Origin: DATGMP01 sp035293565
Lineage (GTDB): Bacteria; Pseudomonadota; Alphaproteobacteria; BOG-932; Roseiterribacteraceae
DNA length: 30,201 nucleotides
NCBI GenBank assembly: GCA_035293565.1
Contig: DATGMP010000072.1
Coordinates: forward strand, 1-30,201
Direction of reading: 5' to 3'
Shown: positions 15,921 to 22,809 of the stretch, in pieces
How the letters are laid out: every line of letters begins with the position of its first letter
How positions within the stretch are numbered: position 1 is the stretch's first letter
The notes under the pieces: model-generated
What the model was told of the DNA's origin: nothing
Databases searched by the model: none
What the model saw: only the letters and a program-made list of their open reading frames with translations
Program-made: the position numbers and the translations under genes

Positions 15921-16546
15921 AACTTCGTACCAATGTCGACGTGTTCCAATCCTATTTCAAGAATCTGCAGCAAATCTCGATGCCGCAAGCCTTCGTGAAT
16001 GGAACGCCGATCACGGTGTCGGTGACGCAGAATGCCGGCCACGCGACATTCACAGGCGGTGAGATTCAGGCCACGCTGCTGCCCGGCGCCGGCTTCGAGA
16101 TCAGCGGGAACTACGCGTATCTCTATTATAAATTCAACGAATTCACGCCGGCTTACGTCGTACCGGGCACGCCGCTCGACCCGGGCATTGCAGCCGCGCC
16201 GAAGCACAAGATGCAGATCGCGATCACCTATCACTTCCCATGGGTGCCGGAGGATTACGGCAAGATGGCGTTTACGATCGCCGGCAACTATACCAGCAGA
16301 GAGAATACCGACACCGGCACCTATCACGAGTTCGGCGAGGACATTAACGGAACCGGGCTGGTCAACATGAACTATGACTGGACCGACGTGATGAGCTACC
16401 CGGTCGACCTTTCTCTCTTCATGACCAATGTGCTCGACCGCACCTATCTCGTCGGTATTCTGCCGACGCTCCAGACGATCGGCGCCCTTGGCCACATCTA
16501 TGGCGAACCGCGCATGTTCGGCGCGAAGGTCAGATACCGCTGGTAG
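15899..16546 (+). CDS. TonB-dependent receptor, C-terminal part in the -1 frame
   Basis: Continuation of the receptor barrel in the frame reached by slipping back one base at 15899. It contains typical late-barrel features: FTGGEIQATLLPGAGFEISG, alternating amphipathic strands, SLFMTNVLDRTYLVG (the family's conserved near-terminal N-L-x-D/N-Y region) and a terminal aromatic strand ending in VRYRW. A stand-alone open frame begins at GTG 15917, but it would be a barrel fragment without a signal peptide and cannot function alone. There is no sign of decay after the shift, so the break is recent, an error, or programmed. Confidence 0.8.
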   Translation, partial: DWDIDGVKLRTNVDVFQSYFKNLQQISMPQAFVNGTPITVSVTQNAGHATFTGGEIQATLLPGAGFEISGNYAYLYYKFNEFTPAYVVPGTPLDPGIAAAPKHKMQIAITYHFPWVPEDYGKMAFTIAGNYTSRENTDTGTYHEFGEDINGTGLVNMNYDWTDVMSYPVDLSLFMTNVLDRTYLVGILPTLQTIGALGHIYGEPRMFGAKVRYRW

Positions 16547-16657
16547 GCGATACCGCAGATCGTATTGTATCAAATCGGATCGGATATCGGGATGCGTTGC
16601 TCCGCGGCTCGCCCCGGACCCTTCATTTGAAGCACGATACGATCAAGGAAGCGCGCC

Positions 16658-17062
16658 ATGAGCTCAGCAGTCGGTCAGTCGGGTTATGCCGAGCGGTTCG
16701 ATTACCGGGTCGACATCCTTCGACGCCGCAATCGCGTGATCGCGATGAAGGACGGTGTGCTGCTGGCCGAAAGCGATCGGACGCTGCTCGTCGACGAGCA
16801 GAACCATGGCCTCGTATTCTACTTCCCGCGCACCGACGTCCGGCTCGGGCTGCTCGAGGCCATGCCGGGAAAATCAAGCTACTGCCCTTACAAGGGCGAG
16901 GCATCCTACTGGCGTCGTGCCGGCGGATCCGACGATCCCGTCGCATGGAGCTACGATCGGCCCTTCGCGGAAGTGTCCCAGATCGCCGGATATATCGCGT
17001 TCTATCAGGATCGGGTGACGGTCTCGATCGGAATTGCGACAGCGCTTCACAATCGAGGGTGA
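16658..17062 (+). CDS. DUF427-family protein
   Basis: A 134-residue protein with a complete DUF427 domain. It shows VLLAESDRTLLVDE, VFYFPRTDVRLGLLE, the hallmark CPYKGEASYW (about residues 75-84), and AWSYDRPFAEVSQIAGYIAFYQDRV. The biochemical function of DUF427 is unknown; the Cys and basic residues in the CPYKG motif are the conserved core. AAGGAAG precedes the ATG. It is followed after 7 bases by a protein whose N-terminus looks like a second, incomplete copy of the same domain, which suggests duplication and a joint role. Confidence 0.85.
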   Translation: MSSAVGQSGYAERFDYRVDILRRRNRVIAMKDGVLLAESDRTLLVDEQNHGLVFYFPRTDVRLGLLEAMPGKSSYCPYKGEASYWRRAGGSDDPVAWSYDRPFAEVSQIAGYIAFYQDRVTVSIGIATALHNRG

Positions 17063-17069
17063 GGTTCAG

Positions 17070-18191
17070 ATGCCGCCGCTGAAGGGCGATGTCCGCGTCT
17101 GGCGCGGCTCGACGCTGATCGCTGAGTCGCGTCGTGCCCTCGTGACGCGATTTCCGGAAGCGACCGGCCACATTTTGATTCCCGAGGACGATGTGCTGAC
17201 CACGGCTTTGAGCAGCGGTGTCGTCGCCCGGCACGATGCCGATAGGCTCGTCGGGTTCGATCCAGCTCAGGTCAAGATCGAAATCGACGATTCGTGGCCG
17301 GACGGCACCGGAACGGTCAATCGCTTCCCGCGCTGGGGAGATGTCGCTGACCTGCTCCGGCTCATGGATCTCGTGCCCACGGCTCCGGGCCTGTTCGTCG
17401 CCCCGACCTATGAGGATACGCGGCGGAATGTCGTCGAGGGCAGCCAGCTTCTCGGGCAGGCGATCATCGCGGCATCCAAGACCGTCCCCCATCAACGGGC
17501 GATTTCGGCGCACATGATCTTCTCCCGGCCGGCGCGATTCGATCTGCCGCTGCTCTTCCATGTGCGCAAGTTGCGCACCGGCCGCTCATTCTCGACGGTC
17601 TCGGTCGAGGCGGAACAAGAGGAGAAGTCCGTCGGCTCCGCGCTGGTACTGATGGGTAGCGATACGCCGGACAAGATCCGCAATCAGATCACGATGCCGT
17701 CCCTGCCGGGACCCGAGGCTTCACCGTTCCACGATTACGGCATGACGGGCCGTGACGTGCGTTTCGTCAATGGCGATTATTCGCCCGACCCTGACCGAAT
17801 CGGTCCACCCGAAATCCATGCTTGGGTTCGGCATCGCGAAGCGCCCGCCGCGCGCTATTTGCAGCAGGCGCTGCTGGCCCAGTTCACGGGCCATATGACG
17901 ATCGCCGCCGCGCTGCTGCCGCATCCCGGCTTGGGAGAGGCACAGGCCCATGTTTCGCTTTCAACCGGCGTTCTCGCGATCACCGTCGCGTTGCACGAAG
18001 AACCGGACCTCACGCGGTGGCTGCTCTACTCCAATCCGTCGATCTATTCAGGACGAGGACTTGCTCAGGGCGAGGGTCATGTCTTTTCCGAGGACGGGAG
18101 GCTGGTCGCCTCCTACACCGTGCAGGCGATGATTCGAGACTTCGTCGATCCGCCGCGATCCATCGGTCTCGATCAAGCAAGGCTGATGTGA
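17070..18191 (+). CDS. Fusion of a partial DUF427-like region with a TesB-like acyl-CoA thioesterase
   Basis: A 373-residue protein. Residues about 5-55 (DVRVWRGSTLIAESRRALVT, then an IPEDDV motif) resemble the first half of DUF427. From about 90 the protein matches a TesB-type double hotdog (LLRLMDLVPTAPGLFVAPT, GSQLLGQAIIAAS, HMIFSRPA, LRTGRSFSTVSV, and RWLLYSNPSIYSGRGL near the end). Aligning LAITVALHEEPDLTRW with the E. coli TesB segment IDHSMWFHRPFNLNEW puts Ala303 at the catalytic Asp204 position, so classical thioesterase activity is doubtful. The Gln of the terminal region is present (VQAMIR), shifted by one. ATG 17070 is favoured by GAGG five bases upstream; the open frame back to 17034 overlaps the preceding gene. 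Confidence 0.78.
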   Translation: MPPLKGDVRVWRGSTLIAESRRALVTRFPEATGHILIPEDDVLTTALSSGVVARHDADRLVGFDPAQVKIEIDDSWPDGTGTVNRFPRWGDVADLLRLMDLVPTAPGLFVAPTYEDTRRNVVEGSQLLGQAIIAASKTVPHQRAISAHMIFSRPARFDLPLLFHVRKLRTGRSFSTVSVEAEQEEKSVGSALVLMGSDTPDKIRNQITMPSLPGPEASPFHDYGMTGRDVRFVNGDYSPDPDRIGPPEIHAWVRHREAPAARYLQQALLAQFTGHMTIAAALLPHPGLGEAQAHVSLSTGVLAITVALHEEPDLTRWLLYSNPSIYSGRGLAQGEGHVFSEDGRLVASYTVQAMIRDFVDPPRSIGLDQARLM

Positions 18192-18225
18192 CATCGGCCC
18201 GACCTCACGCGAGGCCGGGCCGATG
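18192..18225. terminator. Strong hairpin terminator after the thioesterase gene
   Basis: Arms CATCGGCCCG (18192-18201) and CGGGCCGATG (18216-18225) pair perfectly. Inner CCTC and GAGG pairs close on an ACGC tetraloop, with one A-C mismatch. The stem begins on the base after the stop codon. No T-tract follows in either direction. It sits between convergent genes and could serve both. Confidence 0.6.
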
Positions 18226-18256
18226 ACATCTCACCGATACGCGTCGGCGGAGCCGG

Positions 18257-18406
18257 TTATTTCTTGGGCTTCGCCTTGCCGGCGGGTTTCGCGGACTTTG
18301 CGAGCGACGTTTTGCCCGACGCGCCGGTCGCCGGCGCTGTCGCGATCCAAGGATTGGTATTGACGGATTTAGGCGTGATCTTTGTAGAGCCACTCTTCTT
18401 GGGCAT
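18257..18406 (-). CDS. Small lysine-rich protein, 49 residues, unknown function
   Basis: Found by reading the minus strand directly. It runs from ATG at 18406 to TAA at 18257. GAGGGAG sits about 7 bases before the ATG, a good ribosome-binding site. The protein begins MPKKSGSTKIT, has a central NTNPWIATAPATGASGKTS and ends in a KSAKPAGKAKPKK tail. It is strongly basic, low in complexity, without cysteine or membrane segment, and resembles histone H1-like tails or nucleic-acid-binding small proteins only in composition. It lies 82 bp downstream of the S53 peptidase on the same strand, with a promoter-like sequence between. I do not recognise the family. The ribosome-binding site and clean frame make it likely real. 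Confidence 0.6.
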   Translation of the reverse strand: MPKKSGSTKITPKSVNTNPWIATAPATGASGKTSLAKSAKPAGKAKPKK

Positions 18407-18456
18407 AACCAGCTCCCTCTATAATTGGCCGCTGACTTCGAGAAATTTGGCGGCGG

Positions 18457-18485
18457 GTTACATCGAACAGTTTTTTGTGTGTAAA
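18457..18485 (-). promoter_or_regulatory. Promoter-like sequence for the 49-residue gene
   Basis: On the minus strand TTTACA (18485-18480) is separated by 17 bases, including an A6 tract, from TGTAAC (18462-18457). Matches to consensus are five of six and four of six. It starts right after the peptidase stop codon in an unusually AT-rich stretch and would initiate about 44 bases before the ATG. Confidence 0.42.
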
Positions 18486-18488
18486 AGA

Positions 18489-20045
18489 CTATGCGATCCC
18501 GCCCTGCTCGATCAAGGCGGTGAACAAGGCATCACCGCGGGGCGTGCCTAGCCCGGTGCACGCGCTCCAATGCGATCCCGCCTCATAGCCGAGATTGCTG
18601 TTCTCGGGTTTGTTGTTTCCCGTGGTGACAAGGCGAAAAAAATTGGGGTTCTCGTACAGAAAAGGAAGAAAGAACCCGACCGGATGACTGGCCTTGCTGT
18701 TTATCAGCGCGGTGAGGCCGGCCCAGAGCGGCGCCACCGCGCTCGTGCCGCCGACGACGCTCGAACGTCCACCCACATAGACGATATAGCCGGTGCTGGG
18801 GGCTGCATTGCCCGCGACGTCCGGCACGCCGCGGCCGACAACGTGAGAACTGACGTTCTGCGGCACCTTTGCTTTTCTCTGATAGTCCGGCAAGGGAAAG
18901 ACGTCGCTGACGCCGCCACCTGTGCCGCTGGTTCCATCATTCCAGACGCGCTCCTCGGAGATCACGTTGCCGTCGGTGGTGATGGTGGTGCCACCGCAGC
19001 CGATCGACCAAGGGCTCGACGCCGGAAAATCGACATGGACCTTGCCGTCGGCGATGCCGTCGGTCGCGAGATTGTCGCCCGCCGCGACGAAGACGGTAAC
19101 GCCCAGCTCCGCCGCATCCTGAAGCGCTGTGTTCATCGCCTTCAACGCCTGGACGCTCCAGTTCTTCTCGGCGCTGCCCCACGAGATCGAGATGATCGAG
19201 GGGTGATGCGCCGCGTCATGCACCGCGGCGGAAATCGCGTTCACGAAACCGGCATCGGTGTTGGGAGCAAAATAGACGGCGATCGTGGCTTCGGGCGCGA
19301 CGCCCCCCGCCACCTGGATGTCCAGCGCCACCTCGCCGTCGGCGCCATTGTCGGGCGAGGGCTTGTTCATGGCGTGGTCGACCGAAATGGCGATCACGGT
19401 CGGCGGCTTGAGACGCATCGCCTTGAACGCCTCCTTCGTGTCCTCGTCATTGAACCCGCCGCCGAGCTCGATGAGGGCGATGGTCTGCCCGGCGCCGGTC
19501 GTACCGGCAGGGAAGCCGTAAAAGCGTCCGATCTGGTTCGGCAGATAGCCCGGCAGCGAGGCAGTCTCCCCGAGATGGACAAGCCTGGGTTCGGCCGCCG
19601 GACGCGTGTCGATTCCGAGCACCGCATCGACCAACGGTGCGATGTTCTCGGGGAGGTGGAGCGACCCGCTGCGTCCTCGGAACACCGTCTTCCCGTCATG
19701 ATAATGCGCGACCTTGGTCCGGAACGCAGCCTGGACCTTGTCGGCGGGCCCGACGAGCTTGACCAGCCGCCGTGACGGCTCGACCGCGGACACGGTGAGG
19801 CCGGTCTCGGCGGCGAAAGCCTTGATTGCCGCGATGTCGTTCGCGTACTGCGCTGTCCTATGCGCCTCGATCGCGGCGCGGCGGTCGCGCGGCGCATCTT
19901 TCGACACGATCGGCTCCGTAGTGTCCCGGCGCTTGAGGTACAGGCTGACCTCTATCGGCTCGTCGGGAGGCACGGCGCCGACGAGCTTGGCTGCGGGCGC
20001 CTCCCGCTGGCTGTCGCGAAATTCCACATAGGTATGGCTGGTCAT
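18489..20045 (-). CDS. S53-family serine-carboxyl peptidase (sedolisin/kumamolisin-like)
   Basis: A 518-residue acid-type endopeptidase. The pro-kumamolisin activation domain covers about residues 15-150. The catalytic domain follows, with Glu238 and Asp242 (GEVALD), oxyanion Asp324 (AAGD) and nucleophile Ser435 in GGTSAVAPLWAG. The C-terminal calcium-site region is recognisable (GYEAGSHWSACTGLGTP, about 487-502). All family catalytic residues are present, so it should be active after propeptide removal. There is no hydrophobic N-terminal signal peptide, as is also seen in kumamolisin-type precursors, so its route out of the cell is unclear. AAGGGAGCG precedes ATG 20045. It lies 48 bp after the 81-residue gene and upstream of the small lysine-rich gene. 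Confidence 0.92.
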   Translation of the reverse strand: MTSHTYVEFRDSQREAPAAKLVGAVPPDEPIEVSLYLKRRDTTEPIVSKDAPRDRRAAIEAHRTAQYANDIAAIKAFAAETGLTVSAVEPSRRLVKLVGPADKVQAAFRTKVAHYHDGKTVFRGRSGSLHLPENIAPLVDAVLGIDTRPAAEPRLVHLGETASLPGYLPNQIGRFYGFPAGTTGAGQTIALIELGGGFNDEDTKEAFKAMRLKPPTVIAISVDHAMNKPSPDNGADGEVALDIQVAGGVAPEATIAVYFAPNTDAGFVNAISAAVHDAAHHPSIISISWGSAEKNWSVQALKAMNTALQDAAELGVTVFVAAGDNLATDGIADGKVHVDFPASSPWSIGCGGTTITTDGNVISEERVWNDGTSGTGGGVSDVFPLPDYQRKAKVPQNVSSHVVGRGVPDVAGNAAPSTGYIVYVGGRSSVVGGTSAVAPLWAGLTALINSKASHPVGFFLPFLYENPNFFRLVTTGNNKPENSNLGYEAGSHWSACTGLGTPRGDALFTALIEQGGIA

Positions 20046-20093
20046 CTGGTCGCTCCCTTACCGGGTCCGGTTAGATTAACGCGCGCTCGACGA

Positions 20094-20339
20094 TCATTCG
20101 CTGCGGTGACGGCGGTCCGCGGCGGTCCGAAACTGCCAATATATAACCTCGCACTGGGTCGGCTTCGCCGGGCCCAGCGCCGGTGCCGTATCGGAGTCCT
20201 GGATCAGGGCGTCCAGCATCCCTCCAGGAAACGGGCGGCCATACGCATCGAGGAAATCGAGTTCCTCGGCCAGGCTGCGCGGCCCCTCCTCACAACGATC
20301 GGTTGTCCGCACGAGCGCACCTTCGACTAATTCACCCAT
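20094..20339 (-). CDS. Hypothetical protein, 81 residues
   Basis: I do not recognise this family. ATG 20339 follows a near-ideal GAGGAGG ribosome-binding site by five bases, which supports a real gene; an open frame to 20402 lacks such a site. The protein is acidic in its first half (MGELVEGALVRTTDRCEEGP, then LAEELDFLDAYGRPFPGGML) and basic at its end (RTAADRRHRSE). It has two cysteines and no membrane segment. It is the first gene of the probable operon with the S53 peptidase, 48 bp upstream of it, so an accessory, inhibitor or substrate role for the peptidase is conceivable but unproven. Confidence 0.6.
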   Translation of the reverse strand: MGELVEGALVRTTDRCEEGPRSLAEELDFLDAYGRPFPGGMLDALIQDSDTAPALGPAKPTQCEVIYWQFRTAADRRHRSE

Positions 20340-20353
20340 GGCGACCTCCTCAA

Positions 20354-20370
20354 GGCTCCCCGCGGGAGCC
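20354..20370. promoter_or_regulatory. Compact GC hairpin in the leader of the 81-residue gene
   Basis: GGCTCCC (20354-20360), a CGC loop, then GGGAGCC (20364-20370): perfect 7-bp arms placed just upstream of the GAGGAGG site of the minus-strand gene. It may influence translation or transcript stability. Confidence 0.35.
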
Positions 20371-20472
20371 CCCGAAGACCGTATCGATCGGTCCGGCTCC
20401 ACGCTCCTACGAGCTCGGGTCGGGGTAATAGCCTCACACGGCCGATCATGTCCTAAAATCGTCCGATTAAAA

Positions 20473-20490
20473 TTCTGAAATGTTCTGAAA
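20473..20490. promoter_or_regulatory. Direct repeat TTCTGAAA x2 with 10-bp period
   Basis: TTCTGAAA at 20473-20480 and again at 20483-20490, spaced one helical turn. A weaker copy, TCCTAAAA, is at 20451-20458. OmpR/PhoB-type winged-helix proteins bind such head-to-tail sites, and the gene just downstream encodes one. The repeats lie upstream of the predicted -35, an activator-like position. Confidence 0.45.
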
Positions 20491-20514
20491 CGCCGGTTTA
20501 CCCTGGAATTTCAA

Positions 20515-20542
20515 TGGACAGCATGCGGGCGAACATTATGAT
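20515..20542 (+). promoter_or_regulatory. Sigma-70-type promoter for the winged-helix regulator
   Basis: TGGACA (20515-20520), 16 bases, then TATGAT (20537-20542). Each box matches five of six consensus bases. Start of transcription would be near 20549, giving a 42-base leader that ends with GGAG eight bases before the ATG. Confidence 0.5.
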
Positions 20543-20590
20543 CGCGACTCGCCCAGGCCACCGCGCCCGCGCGTCTCCGGAGTTGGCTGG

Positions 20591-22792
20591 ATGGCGATCG
20601 CCGATCCCCTATATGAGTTCGGCCGGTTTCGGCTCGACGTGGCTGGGCGAACCCTGCTCGCGGACGGAGCCCCCGTCTCGCTGAGCTCGCGCGCGTTCGA
20701 CATCCTCCAGCTGCTGATCGAGCGGCGCGACCGCGTGGTGACCAAGGACGAGATCCTCGACCGGGTCTGGCAAGGCATCATCGTCGAAGAGAACAACCTG
20801 TCGGTCCAGATCTCCGGCCTCAGGCGGGCGCTGGGCGAAAAGGCGGAAGGCCAGCCCTTCATCGTAACGATTCCGGGACGCGGCTACCGCTTCGTCGGAC
20901 AGGTCGCTGAACAGCCCTTCGCCCCGCCCACCGAGACGTCAAACCTCCCGGCCGAGACCGCGAGGACGGCGGAGACGGCTTCGGTCGAGCCCGTCGCCCC
21001 GCAGCGGCGCTCATGGGCGGTCTGGGCAATTCTGCCGGTTGCGGTGCTGGCGCTGGCGGCTCTGCTCGCTCCTTATGCGCGCCAGGCGATCTTCCCGCCT
21101 CCGCCGTCCCGGTCGCCCGAGGCGACGAAGTCGCCGACGAACGCTCCCCGCCTCTCGATCGCCGTGCTGCCGTTCCGCAACCTCAGCAACGACCCTGAGC
21201 AGGACTATCTGGCCGACGCGGTCAGCGACGACCTGACGACGGAGCTGTCCCACCTGGTCGGCAGCTTCGTGATCGCGCGGCAGTCCTCGGACGCCTACAA
21301 AGGAAAATTGGTCGGAGCCAGCCAGATCGGGCGGGAGCTCGGCGTGCGCTATGTGCTCGAGGGGAGCGTCCGCCGCGCCGACGACAAGATCTTCATAAAC
21401 GCGCAGCTGATCGATACCGAGACCGGCGCCCACCTCTGGGCGGATCGGTTCGATGTGGCCCATGCGCAGCTGTCGGAGGCGCAGATCGAAATCGTCCAGC
21501 GGATCGGCAGCGCCCTCAACTTCAAGCTTGTCCAGATCGAGGGCCAGCGCTCGATACACGACCGGCCCAACGATCCTGACGCGCTCGACTTGTTCTTGCG
21601 CGCGCGCTCGATCCTGGACCGCGACGATTCCCTCGACGGCTTCAACACGGCGCAGCCGCTGCTCGAAAAAGCGATCCAGCTCCAGCCGGATTTCGCCGAC
21701 GCCATGACCGAACTGGCTTGGCTGCTCCTGACCAAGATGAAGGATTTTGACGATCCGACCGACGCGGAAGACAGGGAAGAGGCCCGCAAGTCCGTGACCC
21801 GCGCGCTCGCGTTGGCGCCCGATAACGCGCGCACGCTTGCGGCCAAGGGCATGCTGCTGATGATCGAGCGAGGGTGCCAGGAAGCGTCGGCAAGCTATCG
21901 GCTAGCGCTCTCCTTCGACCCAAACAACGTGCCTGCGCTCACCGGGCTCGCGCGATGCGCGGACGAGCTCGGCCATCCCGACGAGACGGCGGAGCTCATC
22001 CAACGGATCCTTCGGATCGACCCGGAGAATCCGAACAATCGGATCCGTTATCACCAGCTTGGCATGGCCCTCGCGATGTTGGGTCGGCATGCCGATGCGA
22101 TCGAATGGTTCGAGCGGGCCGAAGCCGCCAACTCCGAGCCCATGTGGTCGAACCAGATGGCTCTGATCGCGGCCTATGGCGCGATGGGAAAATTGGATGA
22201 AGCACGGGCCCGCTATACTGCTTACGACCATCGTTGGCCGCATCAGACGGTCTGGCGGCTGGGCTGCTACGCTTCCAAGACTCAAGCAGCGAGCGCCGGC
22301 TTCCAGCAGATGCTTGCCGGGCTTCGGTCCGCCGGCATGCCCGAGTTCGCCGACGAAACGCACGATGAAGGCATCGCCCCGGCGACCGAAAAGAAGCGAA
22401 TGGGCGATTTCGATCCGACGCCGATGGCGGCGCCCGGGGCACGCACCATTACGACGGCGGCGCTCAGCGCGCTGTTGCGCCAGAACCCGCAGCCCGTCAT
22501 TTTGGATGTCGGCTGCGGCGCGGCGACCATCCAAGGCGCCGTGCGGCAGCGGGAAGACACGTTCCTGACGCCGGAAGCGGAGGCGAAGCTCAAGGCCGGT
22601 ATCGAGGCACGAACCGGCGGTGATCTCGACCGGCCAGTGGTCGCGATGGGCAGCGGCCCCTATGGCTGGGCGTCCTATAATGCCGTGCTGGCGCTCCGCG
22701 AATTGGGTTACCGCCATATCCTCTGGTACCGCGGCGGCGAGGAAGCCTGGGCCGCCGCCGGCATGCCCAGCCAAGACGACCGATATCATTAG
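20591..22792 (+). CDS. Membrane-anchored winged-helix regulator with TolB-N/FlgO-like, TPR and rhodanese-like domains
   Basis: A 733-residue CadC-like one-component regulator. An OmpR/PhoB-type winged helix occupies residues about 8-105 (FDILQLLIERRDRVVTKDEI and TIPGRGYRFVG are diagnostic). A single membrane helix lies at about 142-162 (VWAILPVAVLALAALLA). The periplasmic part starts with a FlgO/TolB-N-like domain (about 187-300, AVLPFRNLSNDPEQDYLADA), followed by TPR-type repeats to about 560. The last 120 residues look rhodanese-like and align best with the PQQ-associated CXXCW family: GGDLDRPVV, then SGPYGWASYNA where that family has CLADCWMSWNA, then GYRHILWYRGGEEAW. Both cysteines are replaced (Ser688, Gly692). 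It is 17 bp upstream of an LLM gene with GGAG between, so they form an operon. Confidence 0.82.
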   Translation: MAIADPLYEFGRFRLDVAGRTLLADGAPVSLSSRAFDILQLLIERRDRVVTKDEILDRVWQGIIVEENNLSVQISGLRRALGEKAEGQPFIVTIPGRGYRFVGQVAEQPFAPPTETSNLPAETARTAETASVEPVAPQRRSWAVWAILPVAVLALAALLAPYARQAIFPPPPSRSPEATKSPTNAPRLSIAVLPFRNLSNDPEQDYLADAVSDDLTTELSHLVGSFVIARQSSDAYKGKLVGASQIGRELGVRYVLEGSVRRADDKIFINAQLIDTETGAHLWADRFDVAHAQLSEAQIEIVQRIGSALNFKLVQIEGQRSIHDRPNDPDALDLFLRARSILDRDDSLDGFNTAQPLLEKAIQLQPDFADAMTELAWLLLTKMKDFDDPTDAEDREEARKSVTRALALAPDNARTLAAKGMLLMIERGCQEASASYRLALSFDPNNVPALTGLARCADELGHPDETAELIQRILRIDPENPNNRIRYHQLGMALAMLGRHADAIEWFERAEAANSEPMWSNQMALIAAYGAMGKLDEARARYTAYDHRWPHQTVWRLGCYASKTQAASAGFQQMLAGLRSAGMPEFADETHDEGIAPATEKKRMGDFDPTPMAAPGARTITTAALSALLRQNPQPVILDVGCGAATIQGAVRQREDTFLTPEAEAKLKAGIEARTGGDLDRPVVAMGSGPYGWASYNAVLALRELGYRHILWYRGGEEAWAAAGMPSQDDRYH

Positions 22793-22809
22793 ACCTTCGG
22801 AGAAAGCCC

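Noticed and set aside
17034..17069. Frameshift suspected between the DUF427 gene and the DUF427-thioesterase gene
   Set aside because: The first DUF427 domain is complete to its usual end, and the second gene has its own ATG and GAGG site at 17070, so both are intact.
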